This document shows positions 37,431-47,852 of a DNA stretch of 64,000 bases, piece after piece. Numbering within the stretch: the stretch's first letter is position 1; the number at the start of each line of letters is the position of its first letter. Both the position numbers and the translations under genes were made by a program. Origin of the DNA: Rhodoferax sp. (GTDB taxonomy: Bacteria; Pseudomonadota; Gammaproteobacteria; Burkholderiales; Burkholderiaceae_C); NCBI GenBank assembly GCA_030682475.1, contig JAUXOA010000096.1, forward strand, positions 1-64,000, in the 5' to 3' direction. The notes under the pieces were generated by a model. That model did not search any database and was not told where the DNA came from. It saw only the letters and a list, made by a program, of their open reading frames with translations.

Positions 37431-38044
37431 CGCAACACCTCAGCCACCGGGCGGAAGGTTTTGCGATGCTGCGGACACGCGCCGTGCGCGGCCAGGGCCG
37501 CCAGGTGCTCGGCAGTGCCGTAGCCTTTGTGCCTGGCAAAACCGTATTGCGGGTACTGCTGGTCGAGCTCGACACACCAGCGGTCGCGGTGCACCTTGGC
37601 CAGAATGGACGCCGCCGAAATCGTCGGAACTGTAGCGTCGCCTTTGATGATGGCTTGGGCCAGCATGTCCAGCACCGGCAGGCGGTTGCCGTCCACCAGC
37701 ACCATTTTTGGCCTGAGCCGCAGGCCCTCTACCGCCCGGCGCATGGCGAGCAGCGTCGCTTGCAAAATGTTAAGTTGGTCAATTTCTTCGACACTGGCCT
37801 CGGCAATCGAGCAACACAAGGCTTTGGCACGGATTTCATCAAACAGCTTTTCGCGACGCAGCGCCGTGAGTGTTTTGGAATCCGCCAGACCTTTGATGGG
37901 TTTTAGGTCATCCAACATCACGGCAGCGGCCACCACCGGCCCGGCCAGCGGGCCGCGCCCGGCTTCGTCCACCCCGGCAATCAGACCGGGAATGTCCCAA
38001 ATAAGAGTGGCTTGTTCAGCCTTGGAGTACTTGCTGGATCGCAT
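37427..38044 (-). CDS. rnhB: Ribonuclease HII
   Basis: A 205-aa enzyme that removes ribonucleotides from DNA-RNA hybrids. Catalytic block [21 protein letters not shown] carries the DEAGRG motif. Later come [21 protein letters not shown] and [16 protein letters not shown]. It overlaps lpxB by 29 bp and the SpoU gene by 4 bp, showing tight cotranscription. Confidence 0.97.
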   Translation of the reverse strand: MRSSKYSKAEQATLIWDIPGLIAGVDEAGRGPLAGPVVAAAVMLDDLKPIKGLADSKTLTALRREKLFDEIRAKALCCSIAEASVEEIDQLNILQATLLAMRRAVEGLRLRPKMVLVDGNRLPVLDMLAQAIIKGDATVPTISAASILAKVHRDRWCVELDQQYPQYGFARHKGYGTAEHLAALAAHGACPQHRKTFRPVAEVLR

Positions 38045-39221
38045 CGGCCGCTAAACGAGGAGTATCGCGTTGCAATTCAGCATGCAGCACGGTGAATTTT
38101 TGTTGCAAAGCGGCTATTCTCTCAGGGCTTGTGTCCTTGGCATCGAGCCAGGCCAACACCGCATCGGCCAGGGCCTGCGGCGTGGCAGCGTCTTGCAGCA
38201 ATTCGGGCACCACGAATTCCCGGCAAAGAATGTTGGGCAAACCGACCCAGGGCTGCAGTTTTTTGCGTCGCATGATCTGCCACGACAGCCAGCTCATATG
38301 GTAGGCGATCACCATGGGTCGCTTGAACAAGGCGGCTTCCAGGGTGGCGGTGCCACTGGCAATCAGCGTGACATCACACGCGGCCAGTACCGTGTGGGAC
38401 TGAGCTTCCACGATCTGCAGGTGCCCCAGAAAACCACTGGCACGGGCCGCCTGTTCTATTTGAGCTTTCAGAGACGGTACCGCAGGCACTATAAATTTGA
38501 CAACTGGTAGCGCTTGTTTTACGAGGGCTGCGGCCTGAAAGAACCTTAAGGCCAGGTGCTGAATTTCAGATTTCCGGCTACCGGGCAAGATGGCGACCAC
38601 CCGGTCTTCATCTGCCAGCCCCAGCCTGGACCGCGCCGCGGACCGGTCGGGCACCATGGGAATGACCTTGGCCAGCGGGTGACCGACATAAGTGGCCGCA
38701 ATGCCGTGCTGCGCCAGCAAGGCGGGCTCAAACGGGAAGATGCAAAGCACATGGTCCACGCTGCGACGGATCTTTTCAACGCGCTCCGCTCGCCAGGCCC
38801 AGACCGAGGGTGACACAAAATGCACCGTCTTGATGCCTTTTACTTTCAGCGCGGCTTCCAGATCGAGATTGAAATCAGGCGCATCCACGCCAATGAACAC
38901 AGCCGGTCGCTGCTGCAATAGCCGGACTTTAAGCTGTTCGCGAATGCCCACAATCTCGCGGTAACGGCGCAGCACTTCCCAGCCATAGCCATGCACCGAC
39001 AATTTATCATGCGGCCACCAGGCGTCAAATCCGCGGCGGATCATCTGCGGCCCCCCAATACCGGCTGCGTGCAGGGACGGCCAGCGCTCGCGCAGTCCGT
39101 CCAGCAACAAACCCGCCAGCAAGTCACCCGAGGTTTCGCCTGCCACCAGCGCCACCTGGAGTGGTGGGCGGGCGCCATCAGCCGATTCACTAACCGGCGG
39201 GAACGCAGACATGCCAGTCAT
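38016..39221 (-). CDS. lpxB: Lipid-A-disaccharide synthase
   Basis: A 401-aa GT19 glycosyltransferase that joins UDP-2,3-diacylglucosamine and lipid [22 protein letters not shown] is the N-terminal signature. [26 protein letters not shown] and [11 protein letters not shown] follow, and the C-terminal [14 protein letters not shown] contributes to nucleotide binding. It starts at ATG 39221; ATG 39212 is also possible. It follows lpxA by 6 bp. Confidence 0.97.
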   Translation of the reverse strand: MTGMSAFPPVSESADGARPPLQVALVAGETSGDLLAGLLLDGLRERWPSLHAAGIGGPQMIRRGFDAWWPHDKLSVHGYGWEVLRRYREIVGIREQLKVRLLQQRPAVFIGVDAPDFNLDLEAALKVKGIKTVHFVSPSVWAWRAERVEKIRRSVDHVLCIFPFEPALLAQHGIAATYVGHPLAKVIPMVPDRSAARSRLGLADEDRVVAILPGSRKSEIQHLALRFFQAAALVKQALPVVKFIVPAVPSLKAQIEQAARASGFLGHLQIVEAQSHTVLAACDVTLIASGTATLEAALFKRPMVIAYHMSWLSWQIMRRKKLQPWVGLPNILCREFVVPELLQDAATPQALADAVLAWLDAKDTSPERIAALQQKFTVLHAELQRDTPRLAADAIQQVLQG

Positions 39222-39227
39222 CGGAAC

Positions 39228-40022
39228 TTAGCGCACGATGCCGCGCTGGGGCGCTACTTGCTCCAAGAATGAGAGCATCATCTCCACATCCGGTAAGGAC
39301 TCGGGGCTTGTTTGAGTCAATTCGGCAATGCGCGCACGGGCTGCCTGTAGCGTCAGGTCATCGCGGTACAGGGCCTTGTGCATGGCCTTGACGGCAGCCA
39401 CCCGTTCTGGTGAAAAACCACGACGGCGCAGTCCTTCAAAGTTCATGGAACGCGCTACAGCGGGCTGGCCCTGACACATGACGAAAGGTGGAAGATCAGC
39501 CAACAATAGCGTGCACATCGCGGTCATGCTGTGGGCACCGATTTTCACAAACTGGTGCACCACGGTAAAACCGCCCAGAATCGCCCAGTCCCCCACCTGT
39601 ACGTGGCCCGCCAGTTGGGAATTGTTGGCAAAAATGGTGTTGTTACCCACGGCACAATCGTGCGCCAGGTGGACGTAAGCCATCAGCCAGTTGTCGTCGC
39701 CTATCCGGGTGACGCCTGCGCCCCCCGGTGAGCCGATGTTGAAAGTACAAAACTCGCGAATGGTGTTGCGGTCGCCGATGACAAGCTCGCAAGGCTCGCC
39801 AGCGTACTTTTTATCTTGCGGAATGGCGCCCAGGGAGTTGAATTGAAAAATCCGGTTGTCGCACCCGATGGTGGTGTGCCCTTCGAGTACGCAATGCGGA
39901 CCAATGGTGGTGCCGGCGCCGACCTTGACGTGCGGACCAATGAGGGTGTAGGGGCCCACGGTTACCGAGCTGTCAAGCTCGGCCCCGGAATCAACAAGGG
40001 CCGTGGCATGAATCGCTGTCAC
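39228..40022 (-). CDS. lpxA: UDP-N-acetylglucosamine acyltransferase
   Basis: A 264-aa left-handed beta-helix protein with hexapeptide repeats ([31 protein letters not shown]-type rungs), carrying out the first step of lipid A synthesis. The catalytic His is in [15 protein letters not shown]. The C-terminal helical part begins [17 protein letters not shown]. It is in the lpxD-fabZ-lpxA-lpxB order typical of proteobacteria. Confidence 0.97.
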   Translation of the reverse strand: MTAIHATALVDSGAELDSSVTVGPYTLIGPHVKVGAGTTIGPHCVLEGHTTIGCDNRIFQFNSLGAIPQDKKYAGEPCELVIGDRNTIREFCTFNIGSPGGAGVTRIGDDNWLMAYVHLAHDCAVGNNTIFANNSQLAGHVQVGDWAILGGFTVVHQFVKIGAHSMTAMCTLLLADLPPFVMCQGQPAVARSMNFEGLRRRGFSPERVAAVKAMHKALYRDDLTLQAARARIAELTQTSPESLPDVEMMLSFLEQVAPQRGIVR

Positions 40023-40032
40023 CAGTGCGTCC

Positions 40033-40470
40033 TCACTTGATGGCGCGCATGGCGCAGGTCAACTCAGCTTCCACGGCGAGCTCGTCAGCCACCAGGGCGC
40101 GCGCCTTGAACTTGAAAATACCGGCTTTCATGCGCAGCAGTTCAACCTCAAGAATAAGCTGATCCCCGGGCTCCACCGGACGTTTGAAGCGAGCGCCGTC
40201 AATGCCGGCGAAATAGTAGACCATTTGGTCGTTCGGAGACGTATCGAGCGCGTCAAACGCCAGCAGGGCGGCGGCTTGTGCCAGGGCTTCGAGCATCAGC
40301 ACGCCCGGCATGACGGGTCGGTGCGGGAAATGCCCTTCAAAAAACGGCTCGTTGATGGTGACGTTCTTCAGCGCCTTGATGCTTTTGCCCTTGTCCAGTT
40401 CCAGTACCCGGTCCACCAGCAGGAACGGGTAACGGTGTGGCAGTTGCTTGAGAATTTTGTGGATGTCCAT
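40033..40470 (-). CDS. fabZ: 3-hydroxyacyl-ACP dehydratase FabZ
   Basis: A 145-aa hotdog-fold dehydratase of fatty-acid synthesis. [17 protein letters not shown] is the N-terminal family motif. [27 protein letters not shown] contains the active-site His and Glu. It starts at ATG 40470. The 36 bp before it hold a truncated GGGACAG repeat and no obvious Shine-Dalgarno. Confidence 0.97.
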   Translation of the reverse strand: MDIHKILKQLPHRYPFLLVDRVLELDKGKSIKALKNVTINEPFFEGHFPHRPVMPGVLMLEALAQAAALLAFDALDTSPNDQMVYYFAGIDGARFKRPVEPGDQLILEVELLRMKAGIFKFKARALVADELAVEAELTCAMRAIK

Positions 40471-40483
40471 CGGGTTCTAATTA

Positions 40484-40522
40484 GTTGGGGACAGAGCTTC
40501 GCTACGCTACGGTCTGTCCCGC
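40484..40522 (-). repeat. GGGACAG inverted-box repeat, truncated copy D
   Basis: About 39 bp with one GGGGACAG box and one CTGTCCC box around TTCGCTACGCTACGG. It lies between fabZ and lpxD and overlaps the lpxD stop codon, so the last residues of LpxD (KRDRP) come from the repeat. Confidence 0.65.
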
Positions 40523-41526
40523 TTGCGCCGGGCATCGGTGATGCCCGGCGGGGTTGTTAGTTTATCTTCCAGCGCCCGAATACGATCACGCAAACTGTGC
40601 AGATGTTTGAGTGAGGCCGCATTTTTTTCCCAAGCTGCATTGTCGTCAATCGGGAACAGGCCGGTGTAATGCCCTGGTTTTCGAATCGACCGGGTGACAA
40701 CGCTTGCGGCAGAAATATTGACCTCATCGGCCAGCGCGAGATGCCCCAACACAATCGCACCGCCACCCAGGGTGCAATGGGCGCCAATGGTGGCGCTGCC
40801 CGCCACGCCCACACAGCCTGCCAGTGCCGAGTGTTTTCCAATGTGCACGTTATGGCCGATCTGTATCAGGTTGTCGAGCTTCACGCCATCTTCGATGACG
40901 GTGTCTTGCAAGGCGCCGCGGTCGATGCAGGTATTGGCCCCAATTTCAACATCGTTGCCGATCCGAACCGCCCCCAGTTGTTCGATTTTTTCCCAAGTAC
41001 CCGCGTTGGGGGCAAAGCCAAAACCATCCGCGCCGATGACAACGCCAGGATGCAACAGGCATCTTTCGCCAATAACGCAGTCTTCCCCCACGCTGACACG
41101 TGACTTGAGCACGGTATCGGCGCCAATGCGGGCGCCGCGCTCGACCACGCACAGCGCGCCAATGCGGGCCAGTGGATGAACAAAGGCATCTGCATCAATC
41201 ACCGCACTGGGATGCACCTGCGGCCGCACTGCCGCCGGTGGAAGACTTTTTTTCCAGAGCTGCGTGACGCGGGCAAAATACAGATAGGGTTGGTCGGTCA
41301 CAATGCAGGCGCCACGCGAGAGTGCGATGGCGCGCATCTCGGGGCTGACGATGACGCAAGCCGCTTTTGACGTCGCCAGTTGGCTCTGGTACCTGGGATG
41401 GCTGAGGAAACTCAAGTGTTGAGGGCTTGCCGTTTCCAGCGCAGACAGACCCTCGATGGTGAGGCCAGAGTCGCCATGCAGCTCACCCCCGAGCAGCTCA
41501 ACAATCGAACCTAGACTTAAGCTCAC
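40507..41526 (-). CDS. lpxD: UDP-3-O-acylglucosamine N-acyltransferase
   Basis: A 339-aa trimeric left-handed beta-helix enzyme, the third step of lipid A synthesis. The N-terminal uridine-binding domain (about residues 1-100) includes [23 protein letters not shown]. Hexapeptide rungs follow, with the catalytic His in [16 protein letters not shown]. The C-terminus has a helix ([23 protein letters not shown]) and then [11 protein letters not shown]. That last part is encoded by a 10-bp hairpin (40527-40549) plus the truncated GGGACAG repeat. Confidence 0.96.
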   Translation of the reverse strand: MSLSLGSIVELLGGELHGDSGLTIEGLSALETASPQHLSFLSHPRYQSQLATSKAACVIVSPEMRAIALSRGACIVTDQPYLYFARVTQLWKKSLPPAAVRPQVHPSAVIDADAFVHPLARIGALCVVERGARIGADTVLKSRVSVGEDCVIGERCLLHPGVVIGADGFGFAPNAGTWEKIEQLGAVRIGNDVEIGANTCIDRGALQDTVIEDGVKLDNLIQIGHNVHIGKHSALAGCVGVAGSATIGAHCTLGGGAIVLGHLALADEVNISAASVVTRSIRKPGHYTGLFPIDDNAAWEKNAASLKHLHSLRDRIRALEDKLTTPPGITDARRKRDRP

Positions 41527-41548
41527 ACTTCACAGGCCTGGTGCGGGC

Positions 41549-42067
41549 TTACTTGACGCTAGCCGAGTTCAGGACCTTGATCACTTTGTCGGTGATGTCA
41601 TGTTTTGGATTGACATAAACCGCTTCTTGAAGAACCAGGTCATATTTTTCAGCTTCAGCGACCTGCTTGACGACCTTGTTGGCGCGCTCAAGCACTTGCT
41701 GCAATTCTTCGTTTTTCCGGGCATTGAGATCTTCCTGAAATTCACGGCGCTTGCGCTGAAAGTCCCGGTCCTGATCGACCAGTTGCTTCTGGCGACTGGC
41801 ACGTTGACCCTCCGGCAAAGTCGGCGCTTCACGCTCGAATTTGTCGGCCATCGTCTTCAACGCAGCCCCTTGATCGACGAGTTCCTTCTCGCGCCTGGAA
41901 AATTCCTGCTCCAGCTTGGCCTGTGCAGCCTTGGCCGTACTCGCCTCTTTGAAAATCCGGTCGGTATTGACAAACCCGATACGGAACTCTTGCGCCTGCA
42001 CCGGTACAGAGGCAAGCAGACCACCCAGCACAATGCCGGCACAGCAGCGGCGTAGTAAATAGTTCAT
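41549..42067 (-). CDS. skp: OmpH/Skp-family periplasmic chaperone
   Basis: A 172-aa protein with a signal peptide (residues 1-25, ending VPVQAQ). The rest forms the long coiled-coil arms of Skp: EASTAKAAQAKLEQEFSRREKELVDQ, a Lys/Arg/Glu-rich middle and VAEAEKYDLVLQEAVYV returning to the core. It escorts outer-membrane proteins to the BAM complex. Its ATG shares one base with the bamA stop (TAATG). Confidence 0.94.
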   Translation of the reverse strand: MNYLLRRCCAGIVLGGLLASVPVQAQEFRIGFVNTDRIFKEASTAKAAQAKLEQEFSRREKELVDQGAALKTMADKFEREAPTLPEGQRASRQKQLVDQDRDFQRKRREFQEDLNARKNEELQQVLERANKVVKQVAEAEKYDLVLQEAVYVNPKHDITDKVIKVLNSASVK

Positions 42068-44367
42068 TAAAAAGTAGTTCCAATCTGAAATTGCATGCTC
42101 TGTATTTTATCGCCATCAAATTTTTTGACCGGCTTGGCGAATGCCAGACGCAATGGCCCCACCGGCGATATCCAACTGATACCCACACCTACCGACGAAC
42201 GCAGGCTGTTTGCATTGGCATTGATGGCCAAACCGGCGACTGGACCGGCCACACTGCCCACATCAAAGAAAGCGTACAAGCGCAAAGTCCGGTCATTGCC
42301 GGCACCGGGAAACGGAGTCAGCAATTCAGCATTCAAATTCAGCTTTCTGTTTCCGCCCTCTACCGTGCCATTCGCATCCCGCGGCCCCAGGCTGCCCTGC
42401 TCAAAGCCACGCACGGACCCGAGTCCACCGCCATAGAATTTCTTGAACACCGGGAATAAACGGTCTCCCGCGGCCACGCCCCATCCCACTTCGCCATTGA
42501 AGGCCGCCGTGAATTGCTTGCTGATGGGAATGAATTCCTGATACTGGTAAGTGGCCCGCAAGTAACGGACGTCGCCCGCGACGGACCACTCGGCATTGGC
42601 GCGTTGATAGCGGCCCGAGTTCGGCGCCAGCGCGCTGTCACGCCGATCACGCCCCCAGCCGACTGTCAGCGGCACGGCCACGCTGCCGTAGCCAAACTGG
42701 TTGGCGTAAGTTTGATACGACGCAGGCAACGCAGTACCCGGGACGATCGTTGTCTTCTCGACGCCAGCACCGAAGTAAACCGTATCGGTCTCCGTGAATG
42801 GCACGCCAAAGCGCAAACTGCCGCCAGAGGTCACGAGTTGATAAGAGTTCTTGTCCTGGTACGGACTGCTCGTCTTGTGGTAAAAATCAATGGTTCGGGA
42901 GACGCCATCCGGCGTAAAGTAGGGATCGGTCGTATTGAAAACGACGATGCGATTGAACTTGCTGGTGTTGACCTGAACGCCCAGCGAGTTTCCGGACCCA
43001 AATGCATTTTCCTGTTTCAGGCCAAACGAGAGTCCGAGCCCGTCGCCACTTGAATAACCCGCCCCCAGGCTCAGGCTTCCGGTAGGTTTTTCAACCACAT
43101 TGATGGTCAGATCAACCTGGTCCGGTGAACCGGGTACTTCCTGGGTCTCGATACCGACTTCCTTGAAGTAGCCCAGGCGATCGACGCGGTCACGTGACAG
43201 CCGGATCTTGTCGCCGTCATACCATGAGGCCTCAAACTGCCGAAACTCCCTGCGCACCACCACATCACGCGTGCGATTGTTGCCGGCAACATTGATTTTC
43301 CGGACGTAGGCCCGACGCGACGGATCCGCCTGCAGGACCAAGGCAACGCGGTTGTTTGCCCGATCAATGTCCGGACGCGCTTGCACCCGCGCAAAAGCAA
43401 ATCCGAAATTTCCGAAATAATCGGTGAACGCCTTGGTGGTCTTGGCCACTTCATCCGCGTTATAGGCCTGCCCGGGTCGAATCGTCACCAGCGATTTGAA
43501 TTCATCGTCTTTGCCAAGAAAATTCCCCTCGAGCTTGACGCCACTCACGACAAAACGCTCACCTTCCGTGATGTTGATGGTGATGGCGATGTCCGTTTTG
43601 TTTGGCAAAATTGCAACCTGCGTTGAGTCCACCTTGAACTCCAGATAGCCCCGTGTCAAATAATACGACCTCAAGGATTCAATATCGGCGTTGAGCTTGG
43701 CACGTGAATAGCGATCCGATTTGGTATACCAGCTCAACCAGCCGCCGGTGTCAAGATCAAACAGACCACGCAGGGTCGACTCACTGAAAACCTGGTTACC
43801 AACGATCCGTATTTCGCTGATTTTTGCAGGATCCCCTTCAAGCACCGTGAACGTCAGGTTGACCCGGTTGCGCTCAATCGGTGTGACCGTCGTCACAACT
43901 TCCGACGCGTACAGGCTGCGATTGATGTACTGCCGCTTGAGCTCCTGCTCAGCCCGGTCAAGTTGTGCCTTGTCAAAGGGTCGGCCATCGGCCAGACCGA
44001 CATCACGCAAAGCCTTTTTGAGAACATCCTTGTCGAACTCTTTTGTTCCGACGAATTCAACATCGGCGATGGTTGGCCGCTCCTCGACAACGATCACCAG
44101 CACATCACCACTGACTTCAATTCGCACGTCCTTGAACAAGCCCAGACCAAAAAGCGTCCGGATCGCAGAGGATCCCTTTTCGTCGTTATAGACATCCCCG
44201 ACCCGAACCGGCAGCGACACGAAAACGGTTCCCGGTTCCACTCGCTGCAGGCCCTCGATACGAATATCGCGCACGGTGAAAGGGTTGACCGCCCACGCCG
44301 CGTTGGCCACAAAAACCAGGGAAGCCACGGCCGATACGGTGCGCCATTGAGATCGATTGAATTGCAT
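42067..44367 (-). CDS. bamA: Outer membrane protein assembly factor BamA
   Basis: A 766-aa Omp85 protein. A signal peptide (residues 1-27, NAAWAVNPF) is followed by five POTRA domains (about 28-425) and a C-terminal 16-strand barrel. The barrel holds the Omp85 motif GGLGSVRGFEQGSLGPRD and ends MQFQIGTTF, with an aromatic last residue. It inserts beta-barrel proteins into the outer membrane. It starts at ATG 44367; the ribosome-binding site is weak. It lies between rseP and skp as usual. Confidence 0.97.
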   Translation of the reverse strand: MQFNRSQWRTVSAVASLVFVANAAWAVNPFTVRDIRIEGLQRVEPGTVFVSLPVRVGDVYNDEKGSSAIRTLFGLGLFKDVRIEVSGDVLVIVVEERPTIADVEFVGTKEFDKDVLKKALRDVGLADGRPFDKAQLDRAEQELKRQYINRSLYASEVVTTVTPIERNRVNLTFTVLEGDPAKISEIRIVGNQVFSESTLRGLFDLDTGGWLSWYTKSDRYSRAKLNADIESLRSYYLTRGYLEFKVDSTQVAILPNKTDIAITINITEGERFVVSGVKLEGNFLGKDDEFKSLVTIRPGQAYNADEVAKTTKAFTDYFGNFGFAFARVQARPDIDRANNRVALVLQADPSRRAYVRKINVAGNNRTRDVVVRREFRQFEASWYDGDKIRLSRDRVDRLGYFKEVGIETQEVPGSPDQVDLTINVVEKPTGSLSLGAGYSSGDGLGLSFGLKQENAFGSGNSLGVQVNTSKFNRIVVFNTTDPYFTPDGVSRTIDFYHKTSSPYQDKNSYQLVTSGGSLRFGVPFTETDTVYFGAGVEKTTIVPGTALPASYQTYANQFGYGSVAVPLTVGWGRDRRDSALAPNSGRYQRANAEWSVAGDVRYLRATYQYQEFIPISKQFTAAFNGEVGWGVAAGDRLFPVFKKFYGGGLGSVRGFEQGSLGPRDANGTVEGGNRKLNLNAELLTPFPGAGNDRTLRLYAFFDVGSVAGPVAGLAINANANSLRSSVGVGISWISPVGPLRLAFAKPVKKFDGDKIQSMQFQIGTTF

Positions 44368-44415
44368 TTTTAATATTGAGAAGTCAAGCCGGTGTCGATT
44401 GTCAACACCAGACAA

Positions 44416-45777
44416 TTAGCCAAATAAGCGGGTGATATCGTTGAAAATAGCAATCGACATCATGGCCAGGAGGATTGCAACGCCACCTCGCTGCAAGCGC
44501 TCCATCCAGGCGTCGGAGACCGATTTCCCCGTGATGCCCTCCCAAAGATAATACATCAGGTGACCGCCATCCAGAACCGGCAGCGGGAGTAAATTCAAAA
44601 CGCCCAGACTAACGCTGATCAAGGCAAGAAATAACAAGTACTGCGTCAATCCCATGCCAGCCGATTTGCCCGCGTAGTCTGCAATCGTCAAAGGACCACT
44701 GAGATTTTTGACTGAGGCCTCGCCGACCAGCATTTTCCCTATCATTTTGAGCGTCAATACCGATACTTCCCAGGTACGAATCATGCCGCGCCACAAACCG
44801 TCTGCAGCCCCGTACCTCACCATCACCAGCTCCGGCATGGCCCCGACATAGGCACCGATTTTCCCGATTACAAGCTCGCCATCTTGCCGGGTCTCAGGTT
44901 TGACGGCTACTTCCAGCTCTGTTCCGGCACGATTTATTTTCCAGACCGCAGGAACCGCCTCCCCCTGCACGACCGAAGACCGAATAAGCTGGCGCAGCTG
45001 CTGCCCGTCCACCACCGGCACCGACCCCACCTGTCGCACCAGATCGCCATCCCGCAAACCCGCTTTGTCGGCCGCTGCGCCAACCACGACCGCGCCAAGG
45101 ACAGGGCGGCTGAAAGGGCCAACAATCCCGATCCTTCGAAATAACTGGGCGTCCGCATCCCTGACATCCATGGCGCTGAGCTTGAGCAACACGTCGTCGC
45201 TGGTGCCGCGCGCAGGCCTGACCACCCCCAAGCGCACATCCTGCCCCTCCAGGGCACCCCGGGTCAGAAACCAGCGCAGATCTTCAAACGACTTGACGTC
45301 CTGAAGCTCGTCGCCATCAAACCCGGCTTGCTGAACCCTTTCACCACCGATCAATCCGGCATGCGCGGCGATTGATCCGGCCGCAGGGCTGGCCAGAATC
45401 GCGGCCGGATGTTGCACGCCACTCCAGTTCACCACCGCATACAGCAACACCGCCAGCAGCAAATTGGCGACAGGGCCAGCCGCCACGATGGCAACACGCG
45501 AGCGCAAAGGCTGGGTGTTGAAGGCCAGATGCCGCTCCGCGTCGGCCACGGGCGCCTCGCGTTCGTCGAGCATCTTCACGTAGCCCCCCAGCGGAAAAGC
45601 CGCAATCACAAACTCGGTCGATGAGCCTTTAGGCTGCCAGCGGAACAAGGTTTTTCCAAACCCGATGGAAAACCGCAGCACTTTGACACCGCAGGCCACG
45701 GCCATGCGGTAGTGTCCATACTCATGCACTGCGATCAACAGTCCGAGGGCGAGCACAAATGCGGCAATGGTTAGCAT
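44416..45777 (-). CDS. rseP: RIP zinc metalloprotease RseP
   Basis: A 453-aa site-2 protease of the inner membrane that cleaves anti-sigma factors in the envelope stress response. Zinc motif HEYGH lies in the first helix (residues 18-22). Two PDZ domains (about 125-300) include GERVQQAGFDGDEL and KAGLRDGDLVRQVG. The second zinc-ligand motif LNLLPLPVLDGGHLMYY is near the end. It overlaps dxr by 7 bp. Confidence 0.96.
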   Translation of the reverse strand: MLTIAAFVLALGLLIAVHEYGHYRMAVACGVKVLRFSIGFGKTLFRWQPKGSSTEFVIAAFPLGGYVKMLDEREAPVADAERHLAFNTQPLRSRVAIVAAGPVANLLLAVLLYAVVNWSGVQHPAAILASPAAGSIAAHAGLIGGERVQQAGFDGDELQDVKSFEDLRWFLTRGALEGQDVRLGVVRPARGTSDDVLLKLSAMDVRDADAQLFRRIGIVGPFSRPVLGAVVVGAAADKAGLRDGDLVRQVGSVPVVDGQQLRQLIRSSVVQGEAVPAVWKINRAGTELEVAVKPETRQDGELVIGKIGAYVGAMPELVMVRYGAADGLWRGMIRTWEVSVLTLKMIGKMLVGEASVKNLSGPLTIADYAGKSAGMGLTQYLLFLALISVSLGVLNLLPLPVLDGGHLMYYLWEGITGKSVSDAWMERLQRGGVAILLAMMSIAIFNDITRLFG

Positions 45778-46988
45778 GGTTCTCCCACACGGCGAACCAC
45801 CTGCTGGGCGGCAGCACGGGACAGCGCATCCAGCGCGAACAGATCGTCCAGAGACTGGGGACTTGCAGTGGCAACGGTTGCCAGAGTTTCCAGATTGACC
45901 ACGTGAATCTGATCAAAACGAATTTTATTGTCAAGAAACGCCGCCACAGCCACTTCATTGGCGGCATTCAACACGGCGGGTGTGCCTTCGGGTGCTTTCA
46001 AAACCGACCATGCCAGCTTCAAGCCTGGAAAGCGTTGTTCATGTCCCTTCGAATCCAGCGACTCGAACGTCATGTCAGCCATTGCCCTGAAATCCAGTGC
46101 GGCGGCACCGGACGCCATACGATCCGGCCAGGACAGGCCATAAGCAATGGGAACTTTCATGTCCGGCGTGCCGAGTTGCGCCACCACCGAGTGATCTTTG
46201 TACTGCACCATCGAATGGATGACACTCTGCGGGTGAATCACCACCTCGATCTGATCTGGACGGACACCGAAAAGGAAGCGGGCCTCAATGACTTCGAGCG
46301 CTTTGTTCATCATGGTGGCGGAATCAACGGAAATCTTGCGTCCCATCACCCAGTTGGGGTGGACACAGGCCTGCTCCGGCGTCACATCACGCAGCGTGTC
46401 GGGTTCGCGCTGGCGAAACGGTCCCCCGGAAGCGGTAAGAATGATTTTGTCGATCTGACCCGGCCAGACCGCTGCGTCATCGGGCAGGGATTGAAAAACG
46501 GCGGAATGCTCGCTGTCAATCGGCAGCAGCTTGGCGCCCCCTTTTGCTACGGCTTGCAGGAAGTAGTCGCCACCCACCACGAGGGCCTCCTTGTTTGCCA
46601 ACAGCAAACGCTTGCCGGCCCGTGCCGCCCCCAGACAGGCAGCCAGTCCGGCGGCCCCCACGATCGCAGCCATCACGGTATCGACCAGTTCATGCGATGC
46701 GATCATGGTGATGGCCGGCGCACCCCAGAGAACCCGCGTCGACAAGTGGAGTTCCCGGCACTTCTGCTCCAGCGCGCGGCCATGGGGCTCGCTGGCCATG
46801 ACGGCAAACACCGGTTTGAACTGCACACACTGCTGCAGCATCAGTTGAGTCTGTGTTGACGCGCTGAGGGCAAACACCTCGAAACGATCGGAATGCCGCG
46901 CAATCACATCCAGCGTGCTGAGCCCGATTGATCCGGTCGATCCTAATATAGCGATGCGCTTCTTCACCTTGCTTGCCAAATCATTCAT
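45771..46988 (-). CDS. dxr: 1-deoxy-D-xylulose 5-phosphate reductoisomerase
   Basis: A 405-aa NADPH enzyme of the MEP isoprenoid pathway. IAILGSTGSIGLSTLDVIARH is the NADPH-binding start. LLLANKEALVVGG, LLPIDSEHSAVFQ and ILTASGGPFRQ carry metal and substrate ligands. VHPNWVMGRKISVDSATMMNKALE is characteristic. It starts at ATG 46988; the longer open frame lies inside cdsA. It is 8 bp downstream of cdsA. Confidence 0.97.
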   Translation of the reverse strand: MNDLASKVKKRIAILGSTGSIGLSTLDVIARHSDRFEVFALSASTQTQLMLQQCVQFKPVFAVMASEPHGRALEQKCRELHLSTRVLWGAPAITMIASHELVDTVMAAIVGAAGLAACLGAARAGKRLLLANKEALVVGGDYFLQAVAKGGAKLLPIDSEHSAVFQSLPDDAAVWPGQIDKIILTASGGPFRQREPDTLRDVTPEQACVHPNWVMGRKISVDSATMMNKALEVIEARFLFGVRPDQIEVVIHPQSVIHSMVQYKDHSVVAQLGTPDMKVPIAYGLSWPDRMASGAAALDFRAMADMTFESLDSKGHEQRFPGLKLAWSVLKAPEGTPAVLNAANEVAVAAFLDNKIRFDQIHVVNLETLATVATASPQSLDDLFALDALSRAAAQQVVRRVGEPC

Positions 46989-46996
46989 CAGGGTTT

Positions 46997-47842
46997 TCAC
47001 ACAGAATACAGCATCATGGCCAGCGGCAGTGTCGGCAATAAAGCATCCACCCGGTCCAGTACACCACCATGCCCCGGCAGCAGGCCACTGCTGTCCTTGA
47101 CGCCGGCACTGCGCTTGACCAGCGATTCGAACAAATCTCCCACCACGCTCATCGCCGCCATAAACACCACCGCAAGCAACAGCAGCCAGCCGCCTTTGAG
47201 TCCGAGGTGACTGTACAAACTGGGAACAGTGATTCCCGATGCAGCATCGGCCCAACGCCAGACAAACGCCAGGATAAGCACGCCCACCACGCCGCCCCAG
47301 ACGCCTTCCCAGCTTTTGCCGGGACTGATGCCTGGCGCGAGTTTGCTGCGGCTAAAACGTCCACCAAATGCCTTGCCCGCAAAATAAGCAAAGATATCCG
47401 CCACCCACACCAGCAGCAGAATCGAAAGCAAAAAATTGATGCCAATCACCCGGGCCTGCGCCACCGCCAGCCAGGCCAAGCAGAGCGCGATAAGACCCGA
47501 AACCAGCCGGACCGCCCGTGGATGGCCGGACCACGCCGACACACCACCGCGCAACAGCCAGGCGCCGACAAGCACCCATGCAGCGCCAGCCAGGAGCCAC
47601 AGCAAGGCCAAGGATTGTTCCAACACCCCAAGCCACCATGTTGCTGTGCACACGAGCACACTGACCAAGCCGCAGAGTAGCGAAGTCACCTGACCATACC
47701 CGTTGAGGCGGCCCCACTCCCAGGCGCCGGCAGCCATCAGTACCAGGGCAATCGCGATAAACGGCGCGGGCGAGCGATAGAACAAGGCTGGCAGCAAGAC
47801 GAGCAGCAGGGCGAGGGCCGTGATAACGCGCTGTTTTAGCAT
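46997..47842 (-). CDS. cdsA: Phosphatidate cytidylyltransferase
   Basis: A 281-aa inner-membrane enzyme making CDP-diacylglycerol. It has about seven to eight hydrophobic helices. The family signature near the C-terminus is SVVGDLFESLVKRSAGVKDSSGLLPGHGGVLDRVDA. It starts at ATG 47842 with GAGGAAAAGAAA upstream, 10 bp after uppS. The longer frame to 48082 overlaps uppS and is rejected. Confidence 0.97.
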   Translation of the reverse strand: MLKQRVITALALLLVLLPALFYRSPAPFIAIALVLMAAGAWEWGRLNGYGQVTSLLCGLVSVLVCTATWWLGVLEQSLALLWLLAGAAWVLVGAWLLRGGVSAWSGHPRAVRLVSGLIALCLAWLAVAQARVIGINFLLSILLLVWVADIFAYFAGKAFGGRFSRSKLAPGISPGKSWEGVWGGVVGVLILAFVWRWADAASGITVPSLYSHLGLKGGWLLLLAVVFMAAMSVVGDLFESLVKRSAGVKDSSGLLPGHGGVLDRVDALLPTLPLAMMLYSV

Positions 47843-47852
47843 TTTCTTTTCC

